This document shows, one piece after another, positions 1-8,261 of a DNA stretch of 22,949 bases (positions within the stretch are counted from its first letter, which is position 1; each line of letters opens with the position of its first letter). The DNA comes from a virus. Under the pieces are notes generated by a model, which saw only the letters and a program-made list of their open reading frames with translations, ran no database searches and was not told the DNA's origin. Position numbers and translations under genes: made by a program. The stretch spans positions 1 to 22,949 of IMG/VR virus record IMGVR_UViG_3300034121_000465; one strand, 5' to 3'.

Positions 1-564
1 GCCTGACCAACAGTCGTGGTTGCCCCCCACAAGATACAGCCACCGAACGCGCGCAACGAACCACTCGACCATGCGCAGCGCATCGGCCGCCGTTGTGCCC
101 TGCGAGGCATACAGCCGCGCCAGGCGTCCAATCCAATTGTTGTGCAGATCGCCCACGTTGGCCGCGAACAGGCCCTCGGTCTGGTCGATCAGTTCCAGAT
201 GACGCAGCAGCGTCGGCCAGTCGCACCCGTCGTCGTCAACGTGCGGATCGCCCATGTGCAGGATGCCATACGGCCCGTCGATCCGCACGCGCACGGGGAC
301 AAGCTCACGCGCCTCGCGTGCCTCGGCTTTGCGCTCAAACGCCGACGCGCGACGGGCGATCAGTTCCTCAATCGGCTCGTCGCTCGACGGCAACGGGGAA
401 ACGGCAAACGCAGGCGGCTGCATCCGCAGTCCGGCCTTGTAATGCCTGTCCAGCGTGCTCCACGGCATGCCCATAGCCTTGGCCGCCGCTTGCACAGTGC
501 CGTGGCGCTTTACGGCATCTAGGGCGCTTTGCGCGGCTGCTGGCGGGATTGGGTGCTGCGCCAT
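1..564 (-). CDS. HTH-metallophosphoesterase protein, C-terminus cut by window edge
   Basis: Reading on the minus strand from the ATG at 564 gives 188 open codons to the window edge, so the C-terminus is missing. Residues about 13-45 look like a helix-turn-helix (TVQAAAKAMGMPWSTLDRHY). Residues 101-184 carry the calcineurin-like metallophosphoesterase motifs in order: GDPH with D106 and H108, VGDLHN with D139, and GGNHD with N182 and H183. The family uses these residues to bind two metal ions and hydrolyse phosphodiester or phosphomonoester bonds. The start overlaps the stop of the upstream small membrane protein gene as ATGA, suggesting translational coupling. The role in the phage is unknown: it could be a nuclease or cyclic-nucleotide phosphodiesterase, and the HTH suggests DNA binding. 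The fold call is confident; the substrate is not known. Confidence 0.8.
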   Translation of the reverse strand, partial: MAQHPIPPAAAQSALDAVKRHGTVQAAAKAMGMPWSTLDRHYKAGLRMQPPAFAVSPLPSSDEPIEELIARRASAFERKAEAREARELVPVRVRIDGPYGILHMGDPHVDDDGCDWPTLLRHLELIDQTEGLFAANVGDLHNNWIGRLARLYASQGTTAADALRMVEWFVARVRWLYLVGGNHDCWSG

Positions 565-764
565 CAACCGTGCCCCTTGATGGCCTGCCACACATAGACG
601 CCCAGCCCGACAACGCCCGTAAGACTTCCGGCGCCGAGCCACCGAGCCGCCGCGAACCACCCGCGTTGCTCGGCAAGCTGTTCCTTGATTTCCGCCATGT
701 CGCCGCGCAGCGCGCGGAGGTCGTTGATGACCTGATCGAACTCACGTTCGGTTGGTGGTGACAT
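564..764 (-). CDS. small holin/XhlA-like membrane protein
   Basis: This is a 66-residue protein from the ATG at 764. An in-frame ATG at 785 would add seven residues, but an AGGT element sits six bases before the 764 start, so the shorter form is preferred. Residues about 6-36 are charged and heptad-like (DQVINDLRALRGDMAEIKEQLAEQ), followed by one glycine-rich hydrophobic helix (about 43-62) and a short charged tail. This coiled-coil-then-single-membrane-helix layout is that of XhlA-type holin accessory proteins and some short phage holins. Those are known to help the endolysin cross the inner membrane. No endolysin gene is adjacent within the window, so the lysis role is inference. It could also be a membrane-anchored tail or host-takeover protein. 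Confidence 0.55.
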   Translation of the reverse strand: MSPPTEREFDQVINDLRALRGDMAEIKEQLAEQRGWFAAARWLGAGSLTGVVGLGVYVWQAIKGHG

Positions 765-798
765 TACGCGACCTCGCGATTGCATGGGGTCAAAGACA

Positions 799-849
799 TC
801 ACGCCGGCCGCACGCCGATCAGCGCAATTCGCTGTTCCTCGGCCGTCAT
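799..849 (-). pseudogene. 16-codon mini-ORF, probable remnant of a small phage gene
   Basis: The tailspike stop codon at 849-851 overlaps an ATG at 849 (ATGA). The ORF that follows encodes MTAEEQRIALIGVRPA and then TGA. By eye the first eight or nine residues resemble the start of small phage proteins beginning MT(A/P)EEQRIAIAEACG, annotated as phage ABA-sandwich domain proteins, and the resemblance then stops. I read it as a truncated remnant that keeps only the coupled start. It could equally be a chance mini-ORF or a short coupling peptide that carries ribosomes toward the next gene, which begins 34 bases further on. Confidence 0.3.
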
Positions 850-3368
850 CAGTCCACCTCATATCCAACAATGGGGATACCTGCGGTCGAGATTACCGGC
901 GTGAGCGACGCGCCCGTCAGATCAAGCGCCGCGATGTCGTTCGCGAACGTCTGCGCTATGGAGAAGCCGACTACGGGGTCGTTGAAGGCTTGCAGCGACG
1001 TGGCGGCGCCGACCATCTCGGCCAGCGTCGTATCCGCGCCCGCCAGATGCCGCAGCGTCGGCATCGTGCCCGTCCAAACCGTGCCGACCCAATACAGCCA
1101 CGGGTCAAGCCGCACGACTGCGGCCGGCGTCCATACCTGCGTGGAGTTGTTGGACGATGACGCAGCGCCAGTGTTGCCGGCAATGACGGGAAGCCCGGTC
1201 GGCATACCTGTGGCGTTGGCGCGCCAAAGCCCGACCTTGCCGGAACTCCCGGCGCCGCCGGTGACGGTCCGCGTGTAGAGCAGTGCAATCGTCGCGTGCC
1301 ACGGCAGCGCCGCCGGGTACAGGTACAGCGTATCGGCAGCGCCAACGGCCGAGGTCGCCGCGACAGGATAGCCGCCCAACGGGTAGTAGGCGTTGCGCCT
1401 CGGCTGCGGGCGGGTCACGCTGCGAACCATGCCCGGCGGAATGTCGTAGCTGTTCGGCCCGATCAGCGTCGGGCGACGCTGACCTACCGTGCCGAGGTTG
1501 ATGCAGTCCTCTGCGACATTGTAGTCCGAGCCGGTTTCTTCCTCGATCACCGCGCGATAGTCGGTCGAGACCAGCCGCTGCATCCGCGTGCCAGTCGTCG
1601 GCGAATAGACTTGCAGCGTTGATGCGCCAGCAACCGGCGCCGCGCTCCAAGCCGAAGCCAGCGTCGCAATCCGCGTGCCGCTGTCGTAAGCTGTGATCCT
1701 GATGCGCTGGCCCGATCCGGTGCCGGCGGTAATCGCAGCGTCAGCACCGACGACACGCCCGGCGAAGTCGCCGATGCTGGTAGGCAGCACAACCTGATTA
1801 CTGGCGGCGCCGGCCTGCGATGGGGCAACGACACCCGCCAGGCCAAGCAGCATCAGCGGCGTAAGCTGCACCACCGTCACCGCACCGTGGCCCGCGTTGA
1901 CGGTGCCGCCTACCTCGTCCTTGACGATGCAGTCGCGCGCCCCCGCCAGAAGGACCATGTAGGTCCCGTAATTATCCACATCCGTCGTGCCGTCGATCTC
2001 ATACGCGCCGACCGTCTGCGTGCGGTTCGGGCCGATGACGATGTTCTCTGCGCCATCCAGCCGGACGTTGACGCTGCACCCGTCGAAGGTGTTCGCCTCG
2101 ATGATCCCGCCGCGGCAAAACTGGCCGGCGGTGGACGTGCATGTGACGCCGATCACACAGTTGACGTACCGGTTGCCGCGAACCGTCCATCCCGAATGAC
2201 CGCGCGCGAATTTCAGGCCGAAGAAACAGTTGATGAAGGTGCAGCCTTCAAGGATCACCGTGACGCTGTCCGGCTGACCCGCAATGTCCGAGAAGTAGAT
2301 GCCGAGGTCCCGCGCACCCTGGAATGTGCAGTTGCGGATAATGATCGTCGTGAAGCCCGCACCAGCGAACAGCAGGCTATCGCCGCCCGCCGTCTGCCAG
2401 TGGTCGCCCGCGATGAAGCGAACATCCTCGACCAGCAACGTGCGGCCGAGGCGGATATAGGCGCCTTCCGTGCCGCTGAAAGCGCGGATGCGGAGGCCGT
2501 CGCAGCCCGAGCTTGTGCCGGGATTGGCCGGCGGGAAATTGGCAGCGAGCGGAACGACGGTCGAGTTCTTCACGTCCGTCAGATCGAACACGCCACCGCG
2601 CCAGGTGATGTCAACGCCGTCCGGATAGTCGGCAAGCGCGTCCTCATCGACATCGATGCCGAAAAGCGTGTTGTCCAACCCATCCGAGTGAAACCGTGCA
2701 TTGATGGCGCATTGCACGTCGAGATGCCCCGTGATCGTGGACAGCACGCCGCCCGCATCCGGTCCGGCCTCGGCAATGAGATAGTCACCGTCAGGGAAGA
2801 ACAGCCGGCCGCCGTCGGTCAGCAGGGCCGTGATTGCGTCGGTATCATCAACCTCGCCGTCACCCGCGACGTCGAAGGCTGGCGCATGCCGGCGCGCATC
2901 AGACAAATGCGCGGCGACGGTGCGGGATGACCCGCCGGCGGGCTGGTAGCCGATATGCTGCGCGCCCAGTACTGGGTTGGGGCCGGGAATGCCGTTGACC
3001 GACGCGACGGCATTGGGGCCAACAACGGCCGGCGCGGGCGTCGCGGACTGCATTGAAAACCGCTGCGCCCTAACTTCGATGTCGTCCAGTTCGCTGCTCG
3101 GGATGGCCGTCCAGATGCCCGCCTGATCCGGCGTCAACGTCGTGTAATAGACGCCCTCGCTTTGCCGCGTCAGCGTCAACGCGGGCGACAGGACTTCGCC
3201 GTCAGCCTGATAGATTACGACGCCAATAGTTTCGTCGTCGCTCGGCGCCTGCGTCAGCGCGTCCACAACATCTATCCAGATCGGCACGTCGCTCCCGAGG
3301 TCGAAGGATTGAATTGAGTTGCTGGCACGCGCGCCAAAGCGCACGCGCGCGACAAGCGCGTCGGGCAT
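849..3368 (-). CDS. tailspike with right-handed beta-helix (pectate-lyase-like) domain
   Basis: An 839-residue protein at the end of the tail gene cluster. Residues 1 to about 110 form a beta-rich N-terminal domain that likely attaches to the virion. Residues about 165-178 (FDVAGDGEVDDTDA) match the opening of the pectate_lyase_3 superfamily, followed to about residue 480 by repeated short strands typical of a parallel beta-helix (IIIRNCTFQ, VILEGCTFINC, GIIEANTFDGC, NIVIGPNRTQ). The last 180 or so residues form a separate beta domain rich in W, Y, L, G and T that may bind the receptor or trimerise. Beta-helical tailspikes bind and often cleave surface polysaccharide or lipopolysaccharide. 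The start has GGAG seven bases upstream, and the upstream gene stops 15 bases before it. Substrate and catalytic residues cannot be assigned from sequence alone. Confidence 0.8.
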   Translation of the reverse strand: MPDALVARVRFGARASNSIQSFDLGSDVPIWIDVVDALTQAPSDDETIGVVIYQADGEVLSPALTLTRQSEGVYYTTLTPDQAGIWTAIPSSELDDIEVRAQRFSMQSATPAPAVVGPNAVASVNGIPGPNPVLGAQHIGYQPAGGSSRTVAAHLSDARRHAPAFDVAGDGEVDDTDAITALLTDGGRLFFPDGDYLIAEAGPDAGGVLSTITGHLDVQCAINARFHSDGLDNTLFGIDVDEDALADYPDGVDITWRGGVFDLTDVKNSTVVPLAANFPPANPGTSSGCDGLRIRAFSGTEGAYIRLGRTLLVEDVRFIAGDHWQTAGGDSLLFAGAGFTTIIIRNCTFQGARDLGIYFSDIAGQPDSVTVILEGCTFINCFFGLKFARGHSGWTVRGNRYVNCVIGVTCTSTAGQFCRGGIIEANTFDGCSVNVRLDGAENIVIGPNRTQTVGAYEIDGTTDVDNYGTYMVLLAGARDCIVKDEVGGTVNAGHGAVTVVQLTPLMLLGLAGVVAPSQAGAASNQVVLPTSIGDFAGRVVGADAAITAGTGSGQRIRITAYDSGTRIATLASAWSAAPVAGASTLQVYSPTTGTRMQRLVSTDYRAVIEEETGSDYNVAEDCINLGTVGQRRPTLIGPNSYDIPPGMVRSVTRPQPRRNAYYPLGGYPVAATSAVGAADTLYLYPAALPWHATIALLYTRTVTGGAGSSGKVGLWRANATGMPTGLPVIAGNTGAASSSNNSTQVWTPAAVVRLDPWLYWVGTVWTGTMPTLRHLAGADTTLAEMVGAATSLQAFNDPVVGFSIAQTFANDIAALDLTGASLTPVISTAGIPIVGYEVD

Positions 3369-3383
3369 CAGTTTTCTCCGGTA

Positions 3384-4775
3384 TCAGGAGGCTAGAAGCG
3401 CGGCGGCCTCGGCGGCGCTCGGCCAGAAGTCGTAGAAGTCCGCAGTGAGCGCGCCGTTCATTGGCAGCGTTCCGGCGGCGTTGGCGTGCCCAAGCACAGC
3501 GCGCGATATACCCAACGGCATGGCAATCGTCGCGCTGCTGACACCACCAACCGAAGTGCCGAACCGGACGCCGCCGGGCGACCACGCGAGCAGCGCCGCG
3601 AAAGGCGATCCGGCGACAAAAGAACCGGATGGCGTCAGCGTCGCCGTTGTGGTGCCACCGGACACAACAAGCGCCTCCGGTTGCAGCCCGCCAGCAGGAA
3701 CCCGCGCTACGACGCGGAAGTTATCTGTGGCGTTGTCGAGTTGCAGTAAGCCCAGCGCCGTAGCGCCCGCCGCCGCGTCGTAGATGCCACGGATGACGAT
3801 GCACCCACGGCGCGGGAACTCGCCAGGGGTCCAGATCGGGACATCAACCGCCATCGAAGTTGCCGCCAGCGCGCCAACCGCCGGAAGCAAAGGCGCGGGG
3901 GGCGTCAGTAGAGCAACTTGCGCCACACCAAGACGGATGCGCGTTGATATGACGGAGGCCACCGTTGCCGCGTAGCGCAGGCGCGGCAGAAGGAAGGTGA
4001 CGCCGGTCGGCATCGTGCGGCTCACTGAAACCCGCTGCCACGCCGCGCCGGGCGTCACGGTTGATCCCGTGTGGTCGGTCGGCGACCCGCTGACGGCATA
4101 CAGGCGGTGCGTGATGGTAAGGCCTGCCGTCGCGTGCGGAAAACCGGGCTCCTGCATGTAGAAGAACGACCCGCTCCACGCCTCACCAGCCACGACAGGC
4201 AGGGATGTCGTCGCCTCGAAGTTGAGCGCGCCGCCTGTCGTCGCCGTGGATGTGCCGGCGATCTGGATGGTCACGTAGTCGATGCCCGAATCCGTGCCGG
4301 TGTCCACAATGGTCAGCGTCAGCCCATTCGACCCCGTGCCGCCACCACCAACGGACCAGTTGGTCGGCAAGGTGGATGGCGCCACCGCACCAGCCCCGCG
4401 CGGGTTGCGAATGCTGTTCGATCCGACCCCATCAATCCGCAGCGCCCGCGTTGGGTGCGAGAAGCGCGGCAAGTTCTGCCCGACTTCTGACCATGCGGTG
4501 TCAGTCGCCTGCATCAGCGCCGTTGCGGTGCTGGCGGTATGCGCCCGCGTCACGGCAACATCTGCGTCGAGAGCATCGGCCGCGACGAGCGGCAACGGCG
4601 CCGTGGTCGTCAGCCCGCCAGGCGCCCGCGCCGTCATCGTGACCAGCACAACGGCAGCGCGCGGCGATCCAGCATCGACCAGAACAGGACGCTCAAGCGC
4701 GCCCGCCTCGACGGCGTAGTCCGGCAGGCTTGCTTCGGGCAAGTAGCCATACGGGAACAGCGCGGCGTCAAGCAT
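3384..4775 (-). CDS. tail appendage protein with lectin-like beta-sandwich
   Basis: The ATG at 4775 is chosen over an in-frame TTG at 4778 because the neighbouring paralogous N-terminus begins with the same MLDAA. The product is 463 residues. After the shared N-terminal peptide (see findings) comes a region with TRAHTASTATALMQ and NLPRFSHPTRALRIDGVGSNSIRNP. This resembles the conserved segment of phage structural proteins that usually reads TRASSATYVD...TPRFDYDP...LLVE...RTN. A carbohydrate-binding or jelly-roll-like segment (about 140-280: IQIAGTSTATTGGALNFEATTS, then GAAWQRVSVSRT) and a C-terminal beta domain with WTPGEFPRRGCIVIRG follow. Such modules decorate tail fibres and often bind glycans. 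The start overlaps the previous stop as TGATG. Exact role is unknown; a minor tail or receptor-binding protein is the best inference. Confidence 0.65.
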   Translation of the reverse strand: MLDAALFPYGYLPEASLPDYAVEAGALERPVLVDAGSPRAAVVLVTMTARAPGGLTTTAPLPLVAADALDADVAVTRAHTASTATALMQATDTAWSEVGQNLPRFSHPTRALRIDGVGSNSIRNPRGAGAVAPSTLPTNWSVGGGGTGSNGLTLTIVDTGTDSGIDYVTIQIAGTSTATTGGALNFEATTSLPVVAGEAWSGSFFYMQEPGFPHATAGLTITHRLYAVSGSPTDHTGSTVTPGAAWQRVSVSRTMPTGVTFLLPRLRYAATVASVISTRIRLGVAQVALLTPPAPLLPAVGALAATSMAVDVPIWTPGEFPRRGCIVIRGIYDAAAGATALGLLQLDNATDNFRVVARVPAGGLQPEALVVSGGTTTATLTPSGSFVAGSPFAALLAWSPGGVRFGTSVGGVSSATIAMPLGISRAVLGHANAAGTLPMNGALTADFYDFWPSAAEAAALLAS

Positions 4776-5575
4776 CAAGCGCGCTCGGCGATCTGAAAGC
4801 TAAACTGCGCGCGCTGCGGCCGGTTGTAGGAGAAGCCGACATCCTCGCCGGGCCGCGTCAACGCGCCGTAGATGGATCGGCGGTTTAGCTCTGCCGCTGA
4901 AAGGTCGGTGTCCGGTATCCACAGCACATCATCGGACGGATGCACCGCGTCCAGCACAGCGCGCAGCGTGCCATCGTATTCGGATGCCAGGATGCTCGGG
5001 ACCGTCACGCGCGCATATCGCGCGTTCACCAGTCCGGCTAGACGATGCTCGGTGCGCGTGAAGGGGTTGCGGTCCAAGATGCCGGACGGCAAGCGCCCCT
5101 CGACCATGCCGAGGCCGGGACGGATTGCGAAACGGAAGGTCTCGAAAACCGCGATGTTGCCGATATCCAGCACGGCGGCGCAGTTGGTAAAACGAAACCA
5201 GACATAGCGCGCGGACAGGTCGGCGCTGCGGAGGATGGTGATCTGCCCGCGCGTGGCGTCCGGCGTCGTGGCCGTGGCGTCAATGGAGTAGTCGAACGAC
5301 GCGACGGTTGGGTCCACTTCGCTGGTGCGGAAGCGCAGCGTCTCGGCGCCCGTCAGAGTGCTGTTGACTAGCGCCATCGCGCCGAGCGTGCGAACGGCGC
5401 CGAGGTCAACGATGAACTGCACGGTATTGACGCCGTTCGGGATGAACCGCGCGCGGAGACCGGGTTGCGGGTCGAACAGGTTTTCGGTCGGCATCCCGCT
5501 TTCGTTGGTGCCGGTCCACATGGACACAGATGCGCCGTCACGCATCCAGTCACGCCAGCCGATTGCGCCTGCCAT
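4775..5575 (-). CDS. tail protein with F5/8-type (discoidin-like) domain
   Basis: A 266-residue protein. Residues about 14-150 read like a galactose-binding/discoidin-like beta-sandwich: SMWTGTNESGMPTENLFD, VQFIVDLGAVRTLGAMALVN and YVWFRFTN are the usual strands of that fold. The C-terminal part (about 160-266), with DDVLWIPDTDLSAAELNRRSIYGAL and a YNRPQRAQFSF ending, resembles by eye a domain found in tail proteins of alphaproteobacterial phages. It lies between the probable tail hub gene, which stops three bases before its ATG, and the lectin-like appendage gene, which overlaps its stop. A structural part of the tail tip is likely; whether the sandwich binds sugar or only protein partners is not visible. 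Confidence 0.65.
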   Translation of the reverse strand: MAGAIGWRDWMRDGASVSMWTGTNESGMPTENLFDPQPGLRARFIPNGVNTVQFIVDLGAVRTLGAMALVNSTLTGAETLRFRTSEVDPTVASFDYSIDATATTPDATRGQITILRSADLSARYVWFRFTNCAAVLDIGNIAVFETFRFAIRPGLGMVEGRLPSGILDRNPFTRTEHRLAGLVNARYARVTVPSILASEYDGTLRAVLDAVHPSDDVLWIPDTDLSAAELNRRSIYGALTRPGEDVGFSYNRPQRAQFSFQIAERA

Positions 5576-5578
5576 GGG

Positions 5579-7150
5579 CTAGCCCCCGCTTCCGACCAGC
5601 GTCACCGTTATTCGGCGCCGCTGCTGATCCTCGCGCATCGCGACCACGACGCCGGTAAAGCCCGCATCCAGACCATATCCGGGATAGGTAATGCATCCTA
5701 CGTCGCCCATGTTCAGCACATGCAGGTAGCGATCTGTCGTGATCGAAACCGCCCGCGCGCCACCCTCAAGCCATGTGCCGATGATCTCTGCCCGCGCCTG
5801 CGCCGCCGTTTCGTCCGCATAGACGGCAGGCAGTCGCAACACGCGCGCTTGCGCGACACGCTGCGATATCAACCCTGACGTGTAGATTGCTACAGGCGAC
5901 ACGCCATCAACGAGGCGCTGCCACAGGTCGCTGTCGGCGCCGGCTGCGATGTCAGAAATAGGCGCAGCGTTCGCGCCCCAACCGACTTGAACCTCATACG
6001 GCGCCGGGGCCAACAGGTCCGGCAGCGACACAGGCTCAGGCTCCGCGACCACGCCAGACGCGGGGATGTCGAACTGCATCGTTTGGTCGGACGTGAACGG
6101 GTCGAACAGCCGCATCTTGCCCGCCCGGTCGCCGCACAGCACGGCGCCGCAACCGCCAAGCACACGCTGCACGGCGTCGAGCGTGCGGGTATCCGTGGCG
6201 CCCTGATAGAACCCAACCTCGCCCGGCAAGTCAGCCTCGGCGAACAGCCACGACGTAGCGTCGCGATCCGCGCTCACCATCTGCGGCCCGAGCGTGCTGC
6301 ACAGCGCCCAAATGATCGCAGGAACCGTGTTAGGAAAACCGTCCGCTTCGCCGCGCACGCCGCACGTCACCGAACCGTCTGGCGTCGATCCAAGTTGGAA
6401 CACGCCTAGCGCCGGATAGTCGCGGAACTCGGACACGCCCGGCGCCGTGATGGTCGGCGTCTGCTCTACGCCACGGATGCGCACCGCGTCATGGGCGACA
6501 ACGGCGCGCCAATGGGTCTGGAACGTCGGCAACGCGCCGTCGCCTAGGTCCACATCGCCGAGGTAGACGGGAGCCACGTTGAACACGCGCCCCATGCAGA
6601 CCGGCATGGGCCGATCCGCCAGCGCCGCCGAGCCTTGCAAGCCCCCTGCCCCGCTGTAGCGGAGAGGCTGTAGGGCGTCCTCAAGGCGCGCCGTGGGATC
6701 GGTAAGGGAAACCCGCGCCCGACGCCCTGCAAGCCTCTCCACGCGCCGCACAGTGCCGCGCCAGGCCAGCACGGTATCGCGCAACGGCGTGCCAAAGTCT
6801 GACGCGCGCGGGTCCAGCACTGCGGCGACGCGGATTTCAACGTCTCGACCGTCTGCTGTGCTATAGCGCGCGAGGTCTGCCGACCAGTTGTCTTGATCGG
6901 CAACGACCAGTTCCGCCGCCGTCAGCGCCACCACGCCGCCAACGCCAATGCCGCCGAGAATGTCTTGCGCAACCTCGACATCGCCAAGGATGCGCGGAGG
7001 CCACGCGGTTGACGGTGGCTCGTCAACCGTATCCGAGTGCCACGCCGCCGTGGCGAAGCGGAGCGAGGTTTCGGCCTGATCCTCGATGGCCCATGCCGGC
7101 AGGGTCGCTTCCGGCAGGTAGCCATACGGAAAGAAGGCCGCGTCGAGCAT
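5579..7150 (-). CDS. probable tail-tip hub protein
   Basis: A 523-residue protein that starts in a TGATG overlap with the upstream gene. It begins with the peptide MLDAAFFPYGYLPEATLP, shared with the gene at 3384. The body includes GRDVEIRVAAVLDP and TVLAWRGTVRRVERLAGRRARVSLTDPTARLEDALQP, a pattern seen in phage tail-tip and hub-like proteins. Later come repeated beta-rich modules and a C-terminal SITTDRYLHVLNMGDVGCITYPGYGLDAGFTGVVV stretch of the kind found at the ends of hub domains. Position after the tape measure and before adhesion-type proteins fits a hub onto which the tip is built. No enzymatic motif is recognised. Function is inferred from context and general resemblance, not from a firm family match. 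Confidence 0.55.
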   Translation of the reverse strand: MLDAAFFPYGYLPEATLPAWAIEDQAETSLRFATAAWHSDTVDEPPSTAWPPRILGDVEVAQDILGGIGVGGVVALTAAELVVADQDNWSADLARYSTADGRDVEIRVAAVLDPRASDFGTPLRDTVLAWRGTVRRVERLAGRRARVSLTDPTARLEDALQPLRYSGAGGLQGSAALADRPMPVCMGRVFNVAPVYLGDVDLGDGALPTFQTHWRAVVAHDAVRIRGVEQTPTITAPGVSEFRDYPALGVFQLGSTPDGSVTCGVRGEADGFPNTVPAIIWALCSTLGPQMVSADRDATSWLFAEADLPGEVGFYQGATDTRTLDAVQRVLGGCGAVLCGDRAGKMRLFDPFTSDQTMQFDIPASGVVAEPEPVSLPDLLAPAPYEVQVGWGANAAPISDIAAGADSDLWQRLVDGVSPVAIYTSGLISQRVAQARVLRLPAVYADETAAQARAEIIGTWLEGGARAVSITTDRYLHVLNMGDVGCITYPGYGLDAGFTGVVVAMREDQQRRRITVTLVGSGG

Positions 7151-8253
7151 CAGATGCGCCGCGCGTAGAGGCTGACGAAGCCGCCCGCCACAAAGTTGCC
7201 GCTGGACGGCAGCACGCGAACTGCATTGACGGCCCCCAACACGGCACGGTTTCCGCCGAGCGTCCCGATACCCGCCAGTGCGCCGCCGCTATCCGTCCAC
7301 TTTGACCCGACATTGTAGAGCTGCGCGCCGAAGGCGCCGTCGCCCGGGAACAGGTCCGCGCTGCCATAGACCGGCGTGTTGGCCGCGCCGGTGATGGTCA
7401 GCAGCATCGCGGTCCCGGCATCCGCCCCGGTATTGGCGCTGGAGGCGCCGGCCGTCGCGCTCCAGGCACGGTCATAATTGCCCGCGCTGGAGGCGAAGGT
7501 CGCACCGCCATCGACCGAGGTACGCAGCAGCAGCGCAGCTGCGCTGCCGAGCGTCAGCGCGAATTCCAGCCGGTAGAGCATCACGGTGGACGGCAGGGCG
7601 AAATCAATATTGCCGACAGCCGTGCCGGCGATAGTGCGGACCAACGCCTGGCTAGGCAGCGCCGTATGGCTCCAGCCGGTGCCGGTGCTGAAGATCTCCA
7701 TGGTCTCGCCAGAAAGGAGGATCTGCGCAGTGGCAACGCCGACCAACTCCGACGCATTACCATCCACCGTCAGCCAGGCCCCGGATGATCCGCTGTTGCG
7801 AATCATGTAGCCAACGCCGACAGGCACGGTTGCCGCCGCCGGCAAGGTCAGCGTCGTCGCGGCCGAGCCTGTGAAATCCAGGATCGAGCCGAGGTCAACC
7901 AACGCGGCCGTCGCGGTGGTCGTGAAGCCGAGCGTCTGCCGTTGGCCTGGGAACGACACAAGCTGCACGTCCTTGCGCCCGGCAGAGAACGACACGGCGG
8001 CAGTCGTGCCGAGATGGTTGGCAAGGATCGTCGGGCGCGTGAGCGTGCCAGGATTGGCGCCGTTGTGGACGCCAACGCCAATCTCCCACTGCGCGGACCC
8101 TTCCAGCGAGGCGCGATAGCCGACAGCCGTCGAGACGCTGCCGGTAGCGGTCGCGATGGGGCGGAACTCGGCGGATGACGTGCCAAGCGTCAACGTGCCG
8201 GTGCCGGCGGTGTCCGTGTATTGCTTGGTCAGGAAGGCGAGAGGAAGGGGCAT
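7150..8253 (-). CDS. tail fibre-like structural protein
   Basis: A 367-residue protein directly downstream of the tape measure, with AGGAG five bases before its ATG. Residues about 48-100 (RASLEGSAQWEIGVGVHNGANPGTLTRPTIL, then VSFSAGRKDV) match a module common in phage tail fibre and particle proteins, which usually reads YEVGxGTY...LxRTTVLxSSN...VxFxAGTKxV. The rest is alanine-, glycine- and threonine-rich with alternating hydrophobic residues, consistent with beta-structure. No membrane segment or catalytic motif is seen. It probably contributes to the tail tip or a side fibre. The gene directly after it starts in its stop codon. Confidence 0.65.
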   Translation of the reverse strand: MPLPLAFLTKQYTDTAGTGTLTLGTSSAEFRPIATATGSVSTAVGYRASLEGSAQWEIGVGVHNGANPGTLTRPTILANHLGTTAAVSFSAGRKDVQLVSFPGQRQTLGFTTTATAALVDLGSILDFTGSAATTLTLPAAATVPVGVGYMIRNSGSSGAWLTVDGNASELVGVATAQILLSGETMEIFSTGTGWSHTALPSQALVRTIAGTAVGNIDFALPSTVMLYRLEFALTLGSAAALLLRTSVDGGATFASSAGNYDRAWSATAGASSANTGADAGTAMLLTITGAANTPVYGSADLFPGDGAFGAQLYNVGSKWTDSGGALAGIGTLGGNRAVLGAVNAVRVLPSSGNFVAGGFVSLYARRI

Positions 8254-8261
8254 GGCGGCTC

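Noticed and set aside
368-745. 125-codon minus-strand ORF covering the lysis region
   Set aside because: It is in another frame over two better genes (the small membrane protein and metallophosphoesterase) and has no coherent features.
1887-2930. 347-codon plus-strand ORF opposite the tailspike
   Set aside because: It lies antisense to a strongly supported beta-helix gene, has an arginine- and alanine-rich composition with no motif, and such shadows are common in GC-rich DNA.
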